From Streptomyces adelaidensis (GTDB lineage: Bacteria; Actinomycetota; Actinomycetes; Streptomycetales; Streptomycetaceae), in the NCBI RefSeq assembly GCF_016598475.1, contig NZ_JAEMUX010000087.1, positions 1-32,601 on the forward strand: a stretch of DNA of 32,601 nucleotides. Direction: 5' to 3'. Of the stretch, positions 18,025-26,644 are shown in pieces. The translations under genes were made by a program, and so were the position numbers. Position 1 is the stretch's first letter. Each line of letters opens with the position of its first letter. The notes beneath the pieces were generated by a model, which saw only the letters and a program-made list of their open reading frames with translations, did no database searches and was not told where the DNA came from.

Positions 18025-18064
18025 GGGAGCGAACCCGCGACCGACGCATTGCGATGCACAGACC
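18025..18064 (-). other. Degenerate tRNA-Thr-like core, block 2
   Basis: This is the clearest of the three degenerate copies. GGGAGCGAACCCGCGACCG followed by ACGCATTGCGA mirrors the T-arm and anticodon arm of the intact core, which lies 135 bp to the right. A mutated T-loop and an insertion after GCGA distinguish it. Confidence 0.5.
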
Positions 18065-18110
18065 GCAAGTGTCCGATCTACCCGAATTCCAAGGTCAACG
18101 CAAATAAGAA

Positions 18111-18138
18111 ACCCCAGGTCAAAGGCCTGACCTGGGGT
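18111..18138 (-). terminator. Hairpin downstream of the tRNA-Thr fragment, block 2
   Basis: A perfect 10-bp stem (ACCCCAGGTC / GACCTGGGGT) encloses an 8-nt loop, at the same place relative to the tRNA 3' end as in blocks 1 and 3. Confidence 0.7.
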
Positions 18139-18147
18139 CCACCAATG

Positions 18148-18190
18148 GAGCCGCCTTCGGGATTCGAACCCGAGACCTACGCATTACGAG
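18148..18190 (-). other. tRNA-Thr(CGU) 3' fragment, putative recombination core, block 2
   Basis: Identical over 43 bp to the fragment at 6589-6631. The bases beyond the anticodon loop (ACCATGAGCG) match the other blocks and not a tRNA 5' half, so this is an element-derived core and not a complete gene. Confidence 0.8.
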
Positions 18191-18308
18191 ACCATGAGCG
18201 TTCGTGCTGCGTGGTGTGCCGTCGTGCTGTTCGGTGACGTTCTGCCTAATCAGAGCACGTGCGACAGGCTGACCTGTGCCACCCCGTGATGCACCGTCCA
18301 AAGGCGTC

Positions 18309-18330
18309 TGTCCACCGGCTGTCCACCGGT
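18309..18330 (+). repeat. Right arm repeats, block 2: two 11-bp units
   Basis: TGTCCACCGGC (18309-18319) and TGTCCACCGGT (18320-18330), the same pair as in block 1, 118 bp after the tRNA fragment. Confidence 0.75.
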
Positions 18331-18548
18331 GGGGATCTCACCGGCCCTCCAGTGAGACTACCGCTGGGCTGCCGGCGATGCTGTCGAGCGGCTGGAGAGA
18401 CGGGCGAAGGTCACTGTGGGACCTCTACAGCCGTCCGCCAGTGGGTTCTCCACGGATGCTTCCCCGGTAGCACCTCACCCTAGCCACTACCTGGCCGGTC
18501 CTGGCGCGGATGTGTTCCGCCGGGGTTGCCGTCGAGGTACGGCTCGAT

Positions 18549-18745
18549 TCAGCCCAGGCCGCCGATGTCGAGTCGGTGGCGCGCACGGGTGATGGCGACG
18601 TAGGCGAGCCGAGCTTCAGCGGCGTCGATGTCTCCGGGCAGGGCGTCACCGTTCTCGTCCGGCTCTTCTTGGGTGACCGGTTCGGTGCAGCCTCGCCGAT
18701 GCGGTCAGCGGCCCGTTCTCGGCCCCTGCCCTTGTGTGCGATGGA
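18549..18745 (-). pseudogene. Remnant of the C-terminus of a UvrD/Rep-type helicase
   Basis: The minus strand reads SIAHKGRGRE (motif V-like) at about 18716-18745. In another frame it then reads EPVTQEEPDENGDALPGDID and EARLAYVAITRARHRLDIGG (motif VI region), ending at TGA 18549-18551. These are the last two helicase motifs of UvrD-family proteins in order. The frame change and stop between them show decay. It marks a helicase gene once carried next to boundary block 2. The stretch 18746-19027 holds a short open frame without recognisable similarity. Confidence 0.65.
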
Positions 18746-19027
18746 GCCGCCGCCACGCGGCGGCGGATGCCGGTGAGCCCGGACCTGCCGTCCTCGTCTG
18801 CGCTGCCCCGGCCGTCGTCGTCAACGAGCGGGAGGTGGCGGCCTCCAGGCTGCGGACCGTGACTGCCGCCTGTGCGGCGCCACTGCGCTTGGCAATGCCC
18901 GATTCCCGAGCATCAAATTTCTGCCGATGACGCTCATCTCCCACGCTGTGCCGTAATCCTGCTTCGTCGCCATCGCGCCCCTTGAAGGAAGTCTTCAGAG
19001 GTGGATGGAGGTACAGCTTGCCAGTGA

Positions 19028-19615
19028 TCAGTTCAGGCTCTCAGCAAGCTCGATCCAGGCTGCCACTTCCCTCTCCCAATAAGAAGGATCATCAGTCTCA
19101 AGGAAGCCTGCCACCGACCATCGATCCCACAACCCTTCGGACGCAAGCAGATCTTGCGAAACCCGGATGCCCAAACGTCTCTCGATATACAGCAGCGCAC
19201 CCAGGCACCACGGCTGATTTCCCCGATTTTGCAGCTCGCTCAGACTGCGCTGCAGATACCGCTTCAACGCATACGCATCAGATGGTTGACAGAACCGAGC
19301 CAGCGCGAAGGCGACACCTTTTCCCGTGCGCCTGGCGTCTCCCTCCTTGATAAGCCCGTGCAACTCCTCTCGAAATTCAGATCTCAGCGCAAACCCGATG
19401 AGCCAACACGCCGTAAGAGCCTCTCGCCAATCGCCGCCCAGGAGCTGCTCCAGTTCGCTCGCCGACGCCTGTCGGCCATCGCCCATCATGGCCGCACCAA
19501 ACTCAAGGGCCTGCTCACGACCAGCCCTTATGAAGCTCCCGGAGAGGAGTTTCTTATATCTGTTCCCAGGCAAGCAATAGCGCGCAAACAGATCACCCGC
19601 ACTGGTTCCAGACAC
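19028..19615 (-). CDS. DUF6000 family protein, putative immunity to the upstream ADP-ribosyltransferase-like toxin
   Basis: GTG 19615 is chosen because GGAGAGGAG (19622-19630) lies 6 nt upstream; a GTG at 19675 is in frame but would overlap the toxin gene and lacks a good ribosome binding site. The product is 195 residues. It matches my recollection of the DUF6000 family: an early RY..PGNRYKKLLSGSF segment, ALTACWLIGFALRSEFRE, GVAFALARFCQPSDAYALKRYL and QPWCLGALLYIERRLG, forming helical repeat-like units with a SEGLWDRW end. It starts 37 nt after the toxin gene stop on the same strand. The G+C content is visibly lower than in the RHS shell and similar to the toxin end, so the two were probably acquired together. 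Immunity is inferred from position. Confidence 0.75.
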   Translation of the reverse strand: MSGTSAGDLFARYCLPGNRYKKLLSGSFIRAGREQALEFGAAMMGDGRQASASELEQLLGGDWREALTACWLIGFALRSEFREELHGLIKEGDARRTGKGVAFALARFCQPSDAYALKRYLQRSLSELQNRGNQPWCLGALLYIERRLGIRVSQDLLASEGLWDRWSVAGFLETDDPSYWEREVAAWIELAESLN

Positions 19616-19652
19616 TTGAAACTCCTCTCCGGGACCGACTACTTCGATTCCG

Positions 19653-22600
19653 TCATCTAAATGGCCCCCATGCACAGCTCACCTGGCAGCCTGTGACGCG
19701 CCCCTCAATGAGGACTTCCAACTCTTCGAGTCCCCGATCTCCGGCAACCCTCATGCGGCTCGGGTCGATTGCACTGCGCGGAATTCTGAGAACCAGAGCC
19801 CCCGTACTACCGAACTCCTCTGAAAATTCTCGCGCTGTCTCCAGATCAGGTGACCATGACGTGAAAACGCTCTCCGTGTCATCACCTGAGTGCGCAACAG
19901 GATCGCTGTGGCCGCCGCGGGGTTCCGCGATGCCTGCTCTTGCTTCCGCGAGCTTGTAGTGATTGTTGGTGACTCCTCGGTAGAGGTATTCGCCACTGGA
20001 GTCGCCAAGCTCTGCAGATCGCGCAAACACATCGTCGACCGTCGGGTCGCAGTTGTGGACGAGTACTGGCGTCGCCCCCGCCAGCGCATAGTACGTGTGG
20101 GCGTCGTCGACCGTCAGGTTGTGTACGGTGGCCGACCCGCTGGTCCGGCGTTCCACCGCTGTGATCTGGACCAGCGTGCCCGCACTCGTGCGCAGCCACT
20201 GCCCGCTCTTCAGGTCGGTTGCGTCGATCCACTCGCCGAGTTCGGGGACCCAGAAGGGGTGGCCGTCGGTCGCGGTGATCGTGTCCGTGGCCGTGCCCTC
20301 GTCGCCGTCCGTGTCGACGGTGAGCTCCACAAGGTGCTTGAGGCCCTCGCCCTTGATCTCGGCGGTGACCGTCTCCGCCGTCGTCTCACCGGTCTCGGGG
20401 TCCGTGGCGAGGACCTTGTCACCGGTCTCGACATCCTCGATCGGCTTGGTGGAACCGTCGGCCATCAGGACGAGTGTGCCGGGGATGAAGCTGTTGCTCG
20501 TCTTGCAGGAGCCGCCTGCGGCGGGTGCGTCGGAGTCCTTGCCCCCACCACCGGTGTCGGACTTCTTCTCCGCCCCGTCGCCCTTCTTGCCGCCGGAGTC
20601 GCCCTTCTTGGCCTGGGGCGCCTCCTTGGCCTTGGCCGGCGGGGCCGGAGCGGGCTTCTCCTTCGGCTTCGGGGTGACCGGCGGCGTGACCTTGTCGGCG
20701 GCGTCGACCGCGTCCTTGGTCTTCTCGGTCGCCTTGGTGGCGTCCGTCGCCGTGTCTGCGGCGTCCACCGCCTTGTTGACGTAGCGCGCGCCCTTCGCTG
20801 CCGACGCCGCGTAGCCCGCGATCGGAATCGCGGAGGCATAGGCCAGTCCCGCGTCGATGTAGTTGCCCTCGGCCGTGTACCAAAGGCCGTTCAGCAGGTC
20901 GGCGGGCTCACCGAAGCCGGGGACCAGGCCCACGACGTCCAGGGCGCCGTGACCGATCGGGCTGATCCAGGACTCTCCCCAGTACAGGCCCGTCGGGTCC
21001 GGGAAGGCCAGCGGGTTGTTACGGCCGTACGCGTAGGCGTTCAGGTGCTGCGGGTCCCCGACGTTCAGAACGGGGTCCACGGAGACGAACCGTCCCGTCG
21101 CCGGATCGTACGCGCGGGCGCCGAGTTGGATCAGGCCCGTCGTCGCGTCCGCGGTGCCGCCCACGAAGGACTTGTCGCCCGGCCACGCCCCCGCCGCCGA
21201 CTTGGCACCCCGCACCTCACCGAAGGGGAGCGTACGGCGCTGTGTGATTGCCGAGTCCGCCGCCTTGATCGCGATCTCGGCCGTGCCGTTCTGGCCGCCG
21301 ACCAGCCACGTCACCCCGGCAGACGTCCGTACGGCGATCTTCTGGCCCGCGTGGGAGTAGTAGCGGGTCCCGGCCAGCGTGTTCTTCGCAGTGTCGAGGC
21401 GGATCTCCTGGCTTCCCAGGTAAAGGGTGACCGCGCCTTTCTCCTTGCGGAGCAGGCGGCCGCCCGAGACGTCGTACACGTACGAGGTCTTGTTCGCCTC
21501 GTCCAGGTTGTCGCCGGACAGGTACGGGGTCACCGCGCTAAGGCGGCCCTGCTCGTCCCAGTCCAGCTTCTGGTCGACCGCCGGGGAGAGGTCCGTCGCC
21601 GCCTTGGTGCGACGGACGGTGTTACCCGCTTCGTCGTACTGGAAGGTCTGAGCTGCCGTCACCTCCTTACCCGCGGTGGTGGTACGCACCTCCGCCGACT
21701 TCAGCGCGTGGACATGCGTGCCGCCCTTGATGTTCTGGGCCTTCGGCACATACGTCGTCGACTGAGTGATCGCCGCGTCGCCGGTCGTGCCGGTGGCGTG
21801 GCGGACCTCGCCCGTGCGGTTACCCGCCGCGTCGTAAGCGTAGGAGTGCCGGTACGGCGCCGGACCGCCCATGGTTGCCTCACCGGCGCTGGGTGCGCAG
21901 GCGGTGGCCGTCTGCGTCCACGCCTCGGTCAGGCGGCGCAGGTAGTCGTACGTGAAGCACTGGACGTCCGCCGTCTTGCCCTCGGGCGCGTCCGCGATAC
22001 CCAGGATGTTCCCGGCGGCGTCGTAGCCATAGGTGATGTCGGAGTCCGGGGTCTTGACGATCTCCCGGTCGATGCGGGCGCGCTCCAGGCGCCGGGTGCC
22101 CTCCTCATAAGTGTTGGTGAGCCAGGTGTACTTGTCCGCGCTGGCGGTGCCCAGGGTCAGCTGGAGCATCTCGCCGTAGTTGGAGTAGCGGGTCTCCCGG
22201 GCGTAGTCCGTCGAGTCGCCCAGGGTGAAGGACGGCAGACCGGTCGCCGTGTAGCCCTTGGTGATCGTCTCCGCCGGGAGCCCGCCGACCGCCGGCAGGC
22301 CGACGTCGTCGATCGAGCCGTCCGGCTTGTACGAAGCCGTCGTGCTATAGGTGCCAGCGAGTTTTCCTTCAGAGGCCGGGATCGTCACTGAGGTCTTCGT
22401 CGGGCGGCCCGCCACGTCGTAGGCGTCGACCGACGAGGCGTAGCCGTCGTCTCCCACCCACTTCGTGGCCGAGGTCAGGCGCCCCTTGCCGTTCGGCACG
22501 GCCGCGCTGTCGTACTCCCAGGTCGTCAGCTTCTTGTCGCCGTTGTACAGCGAGCGCTGTCGGCCCAGCTTGTCGTAGTTGAAGGTGAGGGTGATCTCGC

Positions 22601-25600
22601 GCTCGTTGCGGACCGTCTTCACCTGGTCGAGGTCGTTGTACGTCATCCAGGACGTACCGGCGTCGGGGTCGACGGACTTGGTCTGACGGCCGCGTACGTC
22701 GTACTCGGACGACCAGACGTTGCCCGATGTGTCCTTGACCTCGGTGAGGCGGCCCGCCGCGTCGTAGTCGTACGACGTCGTGTCCGCCGCGCCCGTGGGC
22801 GACGAGGCCTTGAACTCCAGGACCTTGGTCGTCTGCCCCTGTGCGTTGACGTACGTCGCCGTAGGCGTGGAGCCCGCCGGTGGGTCGAGCGTCGTGTGGT
22901 CACCGTGGTACGCCGTCTTGGTGCGCCACTTCTCGGTGCCGGCCACGCGGAAGATCGAGTCGGTCGCCCGGCCCGCCGCGTCGTAGACCGTCTCCGACTC
23001 CCGAGGTGTCCCCTCGGAGGCGTCGACGACGTTCACGAACGTCGTGCCGACGGCTGCCTTGTTGTAGAAGGGGCCGATCTCCTTCACCGCCAGGCCGCGG
23101 CTGTCGTACTCGGTGGTCGTGATGACACGGCCCGAGTTCGCCGCCGGGGTCTGCGTCTGACGGGGCCGCAGCAGACCGTCGCTGAGCTGGTGGCTGGTGG
23201 CCACCGAGCCGTTCGGCAGCAGCGACTTCGTCGTGGTGACGACCGGTGCGTTGTTGCGGATCAGGTAGGCGTATTCGAGGCTCGGGGTGTCCGAGGCCTT
23301 GGCGCGGCCCGGGAGCCAGACCTTCAGCAGGCGGCCGAGGGCGTCGTACTCCAGGTCGGTGCGCTGTTTGTTGGGGTCGACCGTGGCGGTGACCAGGCCC
23401 CAGCGGCGGTCGACCGTGGAGGTCGTGGTGTTGCCGAGCGGATCCTCGACCTTCATGCCCGTGACCGGGCCGCCCGTGCCCGGGGTGTATGCCGTCTTCG
23501 TCGCGTTGTTCGCCTGGTCGGCGGACTCCACGACACGGCCGTGCGTGTCGTACTTGGCCGTGGAGGTGGTCACGTACTGCGGGGTGCCGTCGGCTGTGTA
23601 GCCCTTGACCTTCTCGCTGCGCACGACGTCGCCCTTGGTGGGCGTGGTGCCGTAGGTGTCGCGGTCGTCGTACCAGGTGCGGACGTCGGAGACCGCCTCA
23701 CCCTTGAAGGACGTGGGCGCGCCGTCGTCGCAGTTGACCGGCACGACCGTAACCCGCTTCAGCAGGGTGAGCAGGTTGGCGTCGGTGTTGCGGTTGTATT
23801 CGTTCGTGGTGCAGGTGTCGTCGTCCTTGACCGCCAGGTCGCCGGAGTCGGAGGAGCGGATGAGCATGCCGTACGAGTCGTAGAAGTGCTCGATGGCAGC
23901 GCGGCGGACCTTGCCGTCGTCGAGGGCGGTGCGGGTCTTCGTCGACTTGACGGCCGCGAAGGAGGCTTCGTCCTTGCCCTCGGTCGCCGTGGGCTCGGAC
24001 GTCCACGGGGTGCTGACCGAACCGGTAATCTCCGCGCTGCCGTTGAAGCTGCGCTGTTCCAGCAGGAATCCCTGGTGGCGGGCGTCGTCACGGATCTTCG
24101 TGCCGTCGGAGGCGGTGACCGTGACGGACTTGGTGCCGCCGGACTCCTTCTCCCGGTCGCCGTCTATACCCTGGAGGTAGGTGGTCTCGGTGCGCAGTTG
24201 CTTGCTGCCCGCCTCTCCCGTCTTCATGGTGACGGTGCGGTAGCCGCGCCACTGGTTCCAGGTCTTCTTCTTGGTCTTGACGAGCTCGCTGTCGTCGAAG
24301 GCCCAGGCGGCACCGGAGTAGTCGTAGGAGGTGACCTTGTTCGGGCCGGTGACGGTGACCTCGTCCTCGATCACCGTGTCGACGACGAACTTGTGGAACC
24401 AGTCCTCCTTCTCCCCGATCGTTCGCTCCTTCGACCAGAAGGACGGCATGCAGCGCTTGGTGTTGGTCTCGGGGGTGGGGAGGTTCGACGGGGTGCACTC
24501 GGTCGGCTTGTAGTTGACCGAGATCGTGCCGCCGGTCTCCGACTGGATGGCCCGGATGCGCCACTTGTACATGGGCAGGCGGTCGTCTGAGTCGGAGTGG
24601 ACGCGGTTGGCGTCCTGGCGTTCGTAGAAGGTGACCTTGGGGAGCTTGTGGGCGCCGTCCTTGCCGGAGTGGGTGACCGACTCCAGCCACAAGGCCGGGG
24701 CGTGCGTGGTGTCGGCACTCTGGTACTTGTGCGCCAGGTCCCACTCGTCGACGTCCCCGTACGTCTTGCCGTCGGACCCCAGGACCTGCGTGGTGACCTT
24801 CTCCAGTCGCTTGCGGGAGAAGAAGGTCGGGGACCACTGGTCCTTGCACTCGGTGTCGGAGGTGCAGATCTGCTCGAACGGCACGTCCGGCCAGCGCTTG
24901 GCGGTGGACTCCTTCAGATCGCCCGGCTCACAGTCGGCGGCGGCACCCGTGCAGCGCTCGGCGGTGGTGAAGACGACCTGCGAGGGCGCCTCGGTCGTGT
25001 TCTCCTTGCCCACCTGCTCCCCGTACTCGATCCGCTTCAGGTAGCCGCCGCGGTCGTAGGAGACCACCTTGTCGCCGCGCACACTGTCGTACTTGTTGGA
25101 CTCGGTGCCGTAGTAGTACGTCATCGTGTTGCCGTGCACGTCGACGACGTAGTCGAGGTTCCAGCGCCACGACTGCTGGCAGCGGGACTCCTTGAAGCTG
25201 TCCGCGTGACAGGGCTCGTCCTTGTCGTCACCGAAGACCGGGACCTCCCACGACGAGCCGGTGAACTCGGTGTCGGCGGACTCGCGCTTGCCCTTGCCAA
25301 AGTGGTATCGGGTGCCGTCGGTGGTCGTGACGACCCAGTACTCGTCGTTGTTGTCGGCATTGAAGCCGTCGTACTTACGCTCGATGACGGTGCCGTCATC
25401 CTGCTTCAGCCGCCACTCGTCCTTGGCCTTCTTGACCAGCTCACCGGCCCGGCCGCCGAAGTTCATGGTGGCGTTGTCGGAGTGCCAGCACAGGTCGTAC
25501 TTCTGCGACCCGGCCTCGTCGTGACCGTCCTCCGTGCAGGCGCGGTACGAGCGCTCGATGTAACCGGCGCTCAGGTCGAAACCCTCGCCGATCCAGGACG

Positions 25601-26537
25601 TCTGGTTGTTGCTGGAGGCCGTACGGCCGTCCGTGGACGCGGAGTTGTAGCCGAGGCCCAACTGCGGGGAGGGCCCGGCGACGGCCGGAGGCACCCGCAG
25701 CGGGTACTGCCAGGTGAAGCCGCCGGTCTGCCCGGCGACCTGCCAGGACGCGGACGGAGCCAGCGAGGTCGCGGCGTACGAGCCCGAACCGCCCGCCGGT
25801 CCGGCGGCGACCGCCAGCAGCGGAGCCTTCGCGGAGGACAGCGCCGCCACATCGGCGGTGAGCCGCTGGTCACGGACGTCGTTGTCGGTCTTCAACGGGG
25901 TGACGCTCTGGCACTTGGCCGCCTCGGGCGTGGTCAGCGCACAGGCGGGCAGTTCGACCAGACGCAGCCGCTGCGCCCAGTCGCCGCCGTAGGCCTGGGC
26001 GAAGGCCGCGTAGTCGACCTCGACGGACACCCTGCCGTTCGTGGTCCGGCTGTCGGCCCGGGTCACCTTGAGCAGAAGGCCGTCGATGCCGGCCTTCCGC
26101 GCGGCGGCGTGACTGAGGACGTCCACCTTGGCGCGGGTGGGCGTGGCGGCCGCCATCGTGGAACGGGTCATGCCCTTGGGCGGGCCGACGCGGACCGGGA
26201 GCGAGCCGGCCTTGGTACTCGACAGCGCGCCGCGCTTCTTGGCGTCGGAGCTGCCGAGATCGACGGTCGCGCTGCCCGCCTTCGGCCAGCTGGCCTTGAG
26301 GTTCAGCGGTTCGCCGTACCCCTTGGTGTGCTTGAGCGGGGTGGCCTGGCCGTCCTGGTCGACTACCGGGGTGGAGGCGACGTCCTGGGTCTTGGGGCGC
26401 CGCTTCTCCCTCGCCTCGTCGGGGTCGTCGCCGAGGGCCGGGGTGCCCTGGAGCAGGGTGACGGTCAGGGCTGAAGTGAGGGTGACACCGAGGGCTTTGG
26501 CCCAGGGGTGTGTTCTGTGTCTGCGAGATGCGCGCAC
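19653..26537 (-). CDS. Secreted RHS-Hint polymorphic toxin with C-terminal ADP-ribosyltransferase-like domain
   Basis: GTG 26537 follows GGGAGGGGGAG at 26543-26553. The product is 2294 residues. A Sec signal peptide occupies about 1-36 (hydrophobic core GVTLTSALTVTLL, cleavage near PALG/DD). An SpvB/TcB-like segment (GGFTWQYPLRVPP) starts near 275, YD/RHS repeats run from about 950 to 1780, and the RHS core (LGARAYDPATGRFVSVDP) is near 1802. A Pro/Lys/Ala-rich linker spans about 1900-2005. A pretoxin Hint autoprotease runs from C (CKTSNSFIPGTLVLMADG) near 2010 through GHPFW to VLVHNC near 2162. The last 132 residues hold YRGV, FTSWS and LEELEVL, matching the R-S-E motif order of ADP-ribosyltransferases. 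The Hint domain would release the toxin. The gene follows a LamG protein gene by 107 nt and precedes its likely immunity gene. Confidence 0.9.
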   Translation of the reverse strand: MRASRRHRTHPWAKALGVTLTSALTVTLLQGTPALGDDPDEAREKRRPKTQDVASTPVVDQDGQATPLKHTKGYGEPLNLKASWPKAGSATVDLGSSDAKKRGALSSTKAGSLPVRVGPPKGMTRSTMAAATPTRAKVDVLSHAAARKAGIDGLLLKVTRADSRTTNGRVSVEVDYAAFAQAYGGDWAQRLRLVELPACALTTPEAAKCQSVTPLKTDNDVRDQRLTADVAALSSAKAPLLAVAAGPAGGSGSYAATSLAPSASWQVAGQTGGFTWQYPLRVPPAVAGPSPQLGLGYNSASTDGRTASSNNQTSWIGEGFDLSAGYIERSYRACTEDGHDEAGSQKYDLCWHSDNATMNFGGRAGELVKKAKDEWRLKQDDGTVIERKYDGFNADNNDEYWVVTTTDGTRYHFGKGKRESADTEFTGSSWEVPVFGDDKDEPCHADSFKESRCQQSWRWNLDYVVDVHGNTMTYYYGTESNKYDSVRGDKVVSYDRGGYLKRIEYGEQVGKENTTEAPSQVVFTTAERCTGAAADCEPGDLKESTAKRWPDVPFEQICTSDTECKDQWSPTFFSRKRLEKVTTQVLGSDGKTYGDVDEWDLAHKYQSADTTHAPALWLESVTHSGKDGAHKLPKVTFYERQDANRVHSDSDDRLPMYKWRIRAIQSETGGTISVNYKPTECTPSNLPTPETNTKRCMPSFWSKERTIGEKEDWFHKFVVDTVIEDEVTVTGPNKVTSYDYSGAAWAFDDSELVKTKKKTWNQWRGYRTVTMKTGEAGSKQLRTETTYLQGIDGDREKESGGTKSVTVTASDGTKIRDDARHQGFLLEQRSFNGSAEITGSVSTPWTSEPTATEGKDEASFAAVKSTKTRTALDDGKVRRAAIEHFYDSYGMLIRSSDSGDLAVKDDDTCTTNEYNRNTDANLLTLLKRVTVVPVNCDDGAPTSFKGEAVSDVRTWYDDRDTYGTTPTKGDVVRSEKVKGYTADGTPQYVTTSTAKYDTHGRVVESADQANNATKTAYTPGTGGPVTGMKVEDPLGNTTTSTVDRRWGLVTATVDPNKQRTDLEYDALGRLLKVWLPGRAKASDTPSLEYAYLIRNNAPVVTTTKSLLPNGSVATSHQLSDGLLRPRQTQTPAANSGRVITTTEYDSRGLAVKEIGPFYNKAAVGTTFVNVVDASEGTPRESETVYDAAGRATDSIFRVAGTEKWRTKTAYHGDHTTLDPPAGSTPTATYVNAQGQTTKVLEFKASSPTGAADTTSYDYDAAGRLTEVKDTSGNVWSSEYDVRGRQTKSVDPDAGTSWMTYNDLDQVKTVRNEREITLTFNYDKLGRQRSLYNGDKKLTTWEYDSAAVPNGKGRLTSATKWVGDDGYASSVDAYDVAGRPTKTSVTIPASEGKLAGTYSTTASYKPDGSIDDVGLPAVGGLPAETITKGYTATGLPSFTLGDSTDYARETRYSNYGEMLQLTLGTASADKYTWLTNTYEEGTRRLERARIDREIVKTPDSDITYGYDAAGNILGIADAPEGKTADVQCFTYDYLRRLTEAWTQTATACAPSAGEATMGGPAPYRHSYAYDAAGNRTGEVRHATGTTGDAAITQSTTYVPKAQNIKGGTHVHALKSAEVRTTTAGKEVTAAQTFQYDEAGNTVRRTKAATDLSPAVDQKLDWDEQGRLSAVTPYLSGDNLDEANKTSYVYDVSGGRLLRKEKGAVTLYLGSQEIRLDTAKNTLAGTRYYSHAGQKIAVRTSAGVTWLVGGQNGTAEIAIKAADSAITQRRTLPFGEVRGAKSAAGAWPGDKSFVGGTADATTGLIQLGARAYDPATGRFVSVDPVLNVGDPQHLNAYAYGRNNPLAFPDPTGLYWGESWISPIGHGALDVVGLVPGFGEPADLLNGLWYTAEGNYIDAGLAYASAIPIAGYAASAAKGARYVNKAVDAADTATDATKATEKTKDAVDAADKVTPPVTPKPKEKPAPAPPAKAKEAPQAKKGDSGGKKGDGAEKKSDTGGGGKDSDAPAAGGSCKTSNSFIPGTLVLMADGSTKPIEDVETGDKVLATDPETGETTAETVTAEIKGEGLKHLVELTVDTDGDEGTATDTITATDGHPFWVPELGEWIDATDLKSGQWLRTSAGTLVQITAVERRTSGSATVHNLTVDDAHTYYALAGATPVLVHNCDPTVDDVFARSAELGDSSGEYLYRGVTNNHYKLAEARAGIAEPRGGHSDPVAHSGDDTESVFTSWSPDLETAREFSEEFGSTGALVLRIPRSAIDPSRMRVAGDRGLEELEVLIEGRVTGCQVSCAWGPFR

Positions 26538-26573
26538 GCGCGCTCCCCCTCCCGTATGGGTGTGGAAATGTGC

Positions 26574-26604
26574 CCCGGGTGCCCGAGGAATTCGGGCACC
26601 CGGG
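26574..26604 (-). terminator. Strong hairpin between the LamG and RHS genes
   Basis: A perfect 13-bp stem (CCCGGGTGCCCGA / TCGGGCACCCGGG) encloses a 5-nt loop. It lies 40 nt after the LamG stop and 36 nt before the RHS start, and no U-tract follows. It could be a partial terminator or mRNA-stabilising hairpin that sets the ratio of the two products. Confidence 0.6.
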
Positions 26605-26644
26605 TGGACGGCTCTGGTCGGGAGTCGTCAGTGGTCGTCAGCGG

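Larger units (their letters stand above)
17810..18505. repeat. Boundary block, copy 2 (attP-like composite site)
   Basis: Same order of elements as block 1: arm repeats, degenerate core, hairpin, tRNA-Thr fragment, arm repeats, then a conserved tail to about 18500 that includes GTCACTGTGGGACCTCTAC at about 18411-18429 and ACCTCACC. The outer left inverted repeat is not recognisable here. The intact core is 11,559 bp from that of block 1 and 12,308 bp from that of block 3. Confidence 0.7.

Noticed and set aside
18119..18301. Short conserved minus-strand frames over blocks 2 and 3 (RRSRVRIPKAA endings)
   Set aside because: They translate the tRNA T-arm and its flank. The similarity comes from the DNA repeat, and there is no sign of a protein.
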